In this document: positions 62,584 to 64,000 of the stretch, in pieces
Layout of the letters: the number at the start of each line of letters is the position of its first letter
Numbering within the stretch: position 1 is the stretch's first letter
Source: Paenibacillus herberti
GTDB taxonomy: Bacteria > Bacillota > Bacilli > Paenibacillales > Paenibacillaceae
Reading direction: 5' to 3'
NCBI RefSeq assembly: GCF_002233675.1
Contig: NZ_NMUQ01000003.1
Span: 538,767 to 602,766, forward strand
Length of the DNA stretch: 64,000 nt
Notes under the pieces: generated by a model
The model's input: the letters and a program-made list of their open reading frames with translations, nothing else
Database searches by the model: none
Told to the model about the DNA's origin: nothing
Made by a program: the position numbers and the translations under genes

Positions 62584-63669
62584 ATGGAGATGGCACGTAA
62601 ATTAAAGCTAGCCATTGTGGCTTTTGAACTTCCCTCTACCAAGGAACGTACAGGTGGAGTAAGCCATTTTAATCATCGGTTATGCAATATGCTGGTAGAA
62701 AAAGGTCATGAGGTAACCGTATATTCGGTTCGAGAAGCGGTTCCGGATGCTCAATACGAGGTTAAACTCGTTCCAGGCGCGATTGGAACAGGTCGATTCC
62801 ATCGCTATTACAAGGCCCCATGGACTTCCAAATGTATTGATTTTGCTCCATATGACTTAGTTGTTTCAAGCGGAGACGATTGGGCAATGAAACGTGGAAG
62901 TGTTCCTTGGATTCGAATTATGCATGGTAGTGCCAGAAGAGAGTTGCAGTTCAACAAACGGATGCTTCGAAAGCTCAATCTGTCTTTCCTATACGTATTG
63001 GAGGTGCTATCGACGCTTCGCTCCGATATTACGTTGTTCAACTCCAATGATACTCGCAGATTATACCCGAATCGCCAGTTGGATCGAATTGAGCATCTGC
63101 CTGTTGATACTAGAGTTTTTTATCCCGGGCCCAAAAACCAGCAGCCTACGCTCATGTTTGTAGGGGCGCTCGATAGCCGCAAGCGAGGCGGATGGTTGAA
63201 GGAACTATTTACTCAGCAAATCAAGCCTGCAGTACCAGATGCTAAATTGATCATGGTGTGCAACGCGGGCGAGCCGGCAGATGGTATTGAATACATTGAT
63301 ATGCCATCTCAGCTTGAATTGGCGGAGTTATATCGCAGCTCTCATGTCTTTTGCATGCCATCAACCTATGAAGGTTTTGGTATTCCCTATTTGGAGGCAA
63401 TGGCTAGTGGAACGCTTGTCGTAACTACACCAAACCCTGGTGCTATAGAGGTGCTTGGAAACGGTAAGTACGGACGTCTTGTTAATGATGTGGAGCTAGG
63501 CCAAGCGTTGATTAAGGCATTAACTAATCTGGGCAATCATGGGAACGAGACAGAACCTGCTCTCGAGTGGGCCAAAAGTCATGACTGGAGTGAAATGATA
63601 GAAAATTATATTCGTTACAGAGAAGTAGTAAAACCAGATCAACTGCTGTCGAATGGAGGAAAGGCGTGA
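62584..63669 (+). CDS. GT4-type glycosyltransferase
   Basis: 361 residues of the GT-B fold. N-terminal KLAIVAFELPSTKERTGGVS with the glycine-rich acceptor loop, C-terminal FVGALDSRKRGG and SHVFCMPSTYEGFGIPYLEA with the E-x7-E motif that binds the nucleotide sugar. It adds a sugar to the EPS repeat unit. ATG at 62584 has GGGAGGG five bases upstream. Overlaps the next gene by four bases. Confidence 0.93.
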   Translation: MEMARKLKLAIVAFELPSTKERTGGVSHFNHRLCNMLVEKGHEVTVYSVREAVPDAQYEVKLVPGAIGTGRFHRYYKAPWTSKCIDFAPYDLVVSSGDDWAMKRGSVPWIRIMHGSARRELQFNKRMLRKLNLSFLYVLEVLSTLRSDITLFNSNDTRRLYPNRQLDRIEHLPVDTRVFYPGPKNQQPTLMFVGALDSRKRGGWLKELFTQQIKPAVPDAKLIMVCNAGEPADGIEYIDMPSQLELAELYRSSHVFCMPSTYEGFGIPYLEAMASGTLVVTTPNPGAIEVLGNGKYGRLVNDVELGQALIKALTNLGNHGNETEPALEWAKSHDWSEMIENYIRYREVVKPDQLLSNGGKA

Positions 63670-64000
63670 GATTTTCAGGAGAGCTCCATCCTGGATTTAG
63701 ACCATTGCTTTCATGCGTGCGAACTCTACTTATCCTCATCGTTGGTTCGCTAATTGCGGTATTCATCGGACGTTATGCCAGTGGCAATCCTGAGCTTCTT
63801 ATGCAGGGATCCATTCTTGCAGCTGTGCTCATTCCCGGATTCATACTTGCCGCCAATGACTCCAACAGGTTAATTCCTTATGTGATTACGATTTGGTTGA
63901 TTGGACCTGAATTGCGTCGTTTAAATGACTGGGTTCTCGGTGACTATAGCTCTTTGACGCTGCTGAGTTTAACACCTTTAATTACTACGTTACTGCTGCT
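63666..64000 (+). CDS. Polytopic membrane protein, partial (possible EPS polymerase)
   Basis: GTG at 63666 behind GGAGGAAAGG; the frame runs off the window after about 111 codons. The visible part has three or four membrane helices (LLILIVGSLIAVFI, ILAAVLIPGFILAA, YVITIWLIG and LTPLITTLLLL). IWLIGPELRRLNDW and the setting after a glycosyltransferase suggest a Wzy/O-antigen ligase-like protein, but too little is seen to be sure. Confidence 0.7.
   Translation, partial: MRFSGELHPGFRPLLSCVRTLLILIVGSLIAVFIGRYASGNPELLMQGSILAAVLIPGFILAANDSNRLIPYVITIWLIGPELRRLNDWVLGDYSSLTLLSLTPLITTLLL

Overview
The window looks like a chromosomal segment of a spore-forming Bacillota, most probably a Paenibacillus. 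The evidence is a GerA/GerB/GerC-type germinant receptor operon, a KapB homologue, a DesK-DesR-desaturase cold-response locus, LplB/YtcP-type sugar importers and a paeninodin-type lasso peptide cluster. No rRNA, tRNA or CRISPR array was seen.

Region 1 (1-20.5 kb) mixes ordinary genes with many tandem repeats. Genes: NADH oxidase behind two Rex-type operators, MalY/PatB lyase, Fur-controlled iron-siderophore binding lipoprotein, gerABC-type operon, desKR/des, a zinc-ribbon protein, a cation diffusion facilitator, an SH3-NlpC/P60 cell-wall hydrolase and an ACT-domain malic enzyme. Two arrays of 51-bp units sharing a CAAGTAG...TACTTG stem-loop sit at 1-500 and 17159-18563. Other repeats abut or duplicate the 3' ends of the NADH oxidase, cation transporter and malic enzyme genes.

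Region 2 (20.5-27.5 kb): a glycolipid glycosyltransferase, kapB and the large subunit of glutamate synthase. Region 3 (27.6-41 kb): a small surface protein, then a carbohydrate-uptake locus (AraC-type membrane sensor, two permeases, binding lipoprotein, sulfatase, GH43-CBM13 enzyme, and a CBM9-like protein further on) that suggests use of a sulfated plant or algal galactan. Two acyltransferases probably belong to surface polysaccharide modification.

Region 4 (41-64 kb): an exopolysaccharide (EPS) locus with two insertion sequences. An XRE regulator is divergent from a PilZ-like gene, galU, a priming sugar transferase, manC, a UDP-glucose dehydrogenase and a glycosyltransferase. Then come a secreted glycoside hydrolase-like protein, a complete lasso peptide cluster (cyclase, precursor, HPr-kinase-like kinase, RRE, peptidase, nucleotidyltransferase, ABC exporter), Wzz and tyrosine-kinase genes, a probable EAR antitermination RNA, a GT4 glycosyltransferase and the start of a membrane protein cut by the window edge.

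The most interesting signal is a 15-bp palindrome, close to GATACAATATGTATC, at five promoters: acyltransferase, PilZ/EPS operon, the secreted hydrolase, the lasso peptide operon and the Wzz operon. In two of these the first site lies in the spacer of a TTGACA promoter and a second site lies exactly 35 bp downstream. This suggests one regulator, perhaps the adjacent XRE protein, controls matrix polysaccharide and lasso peptide together.
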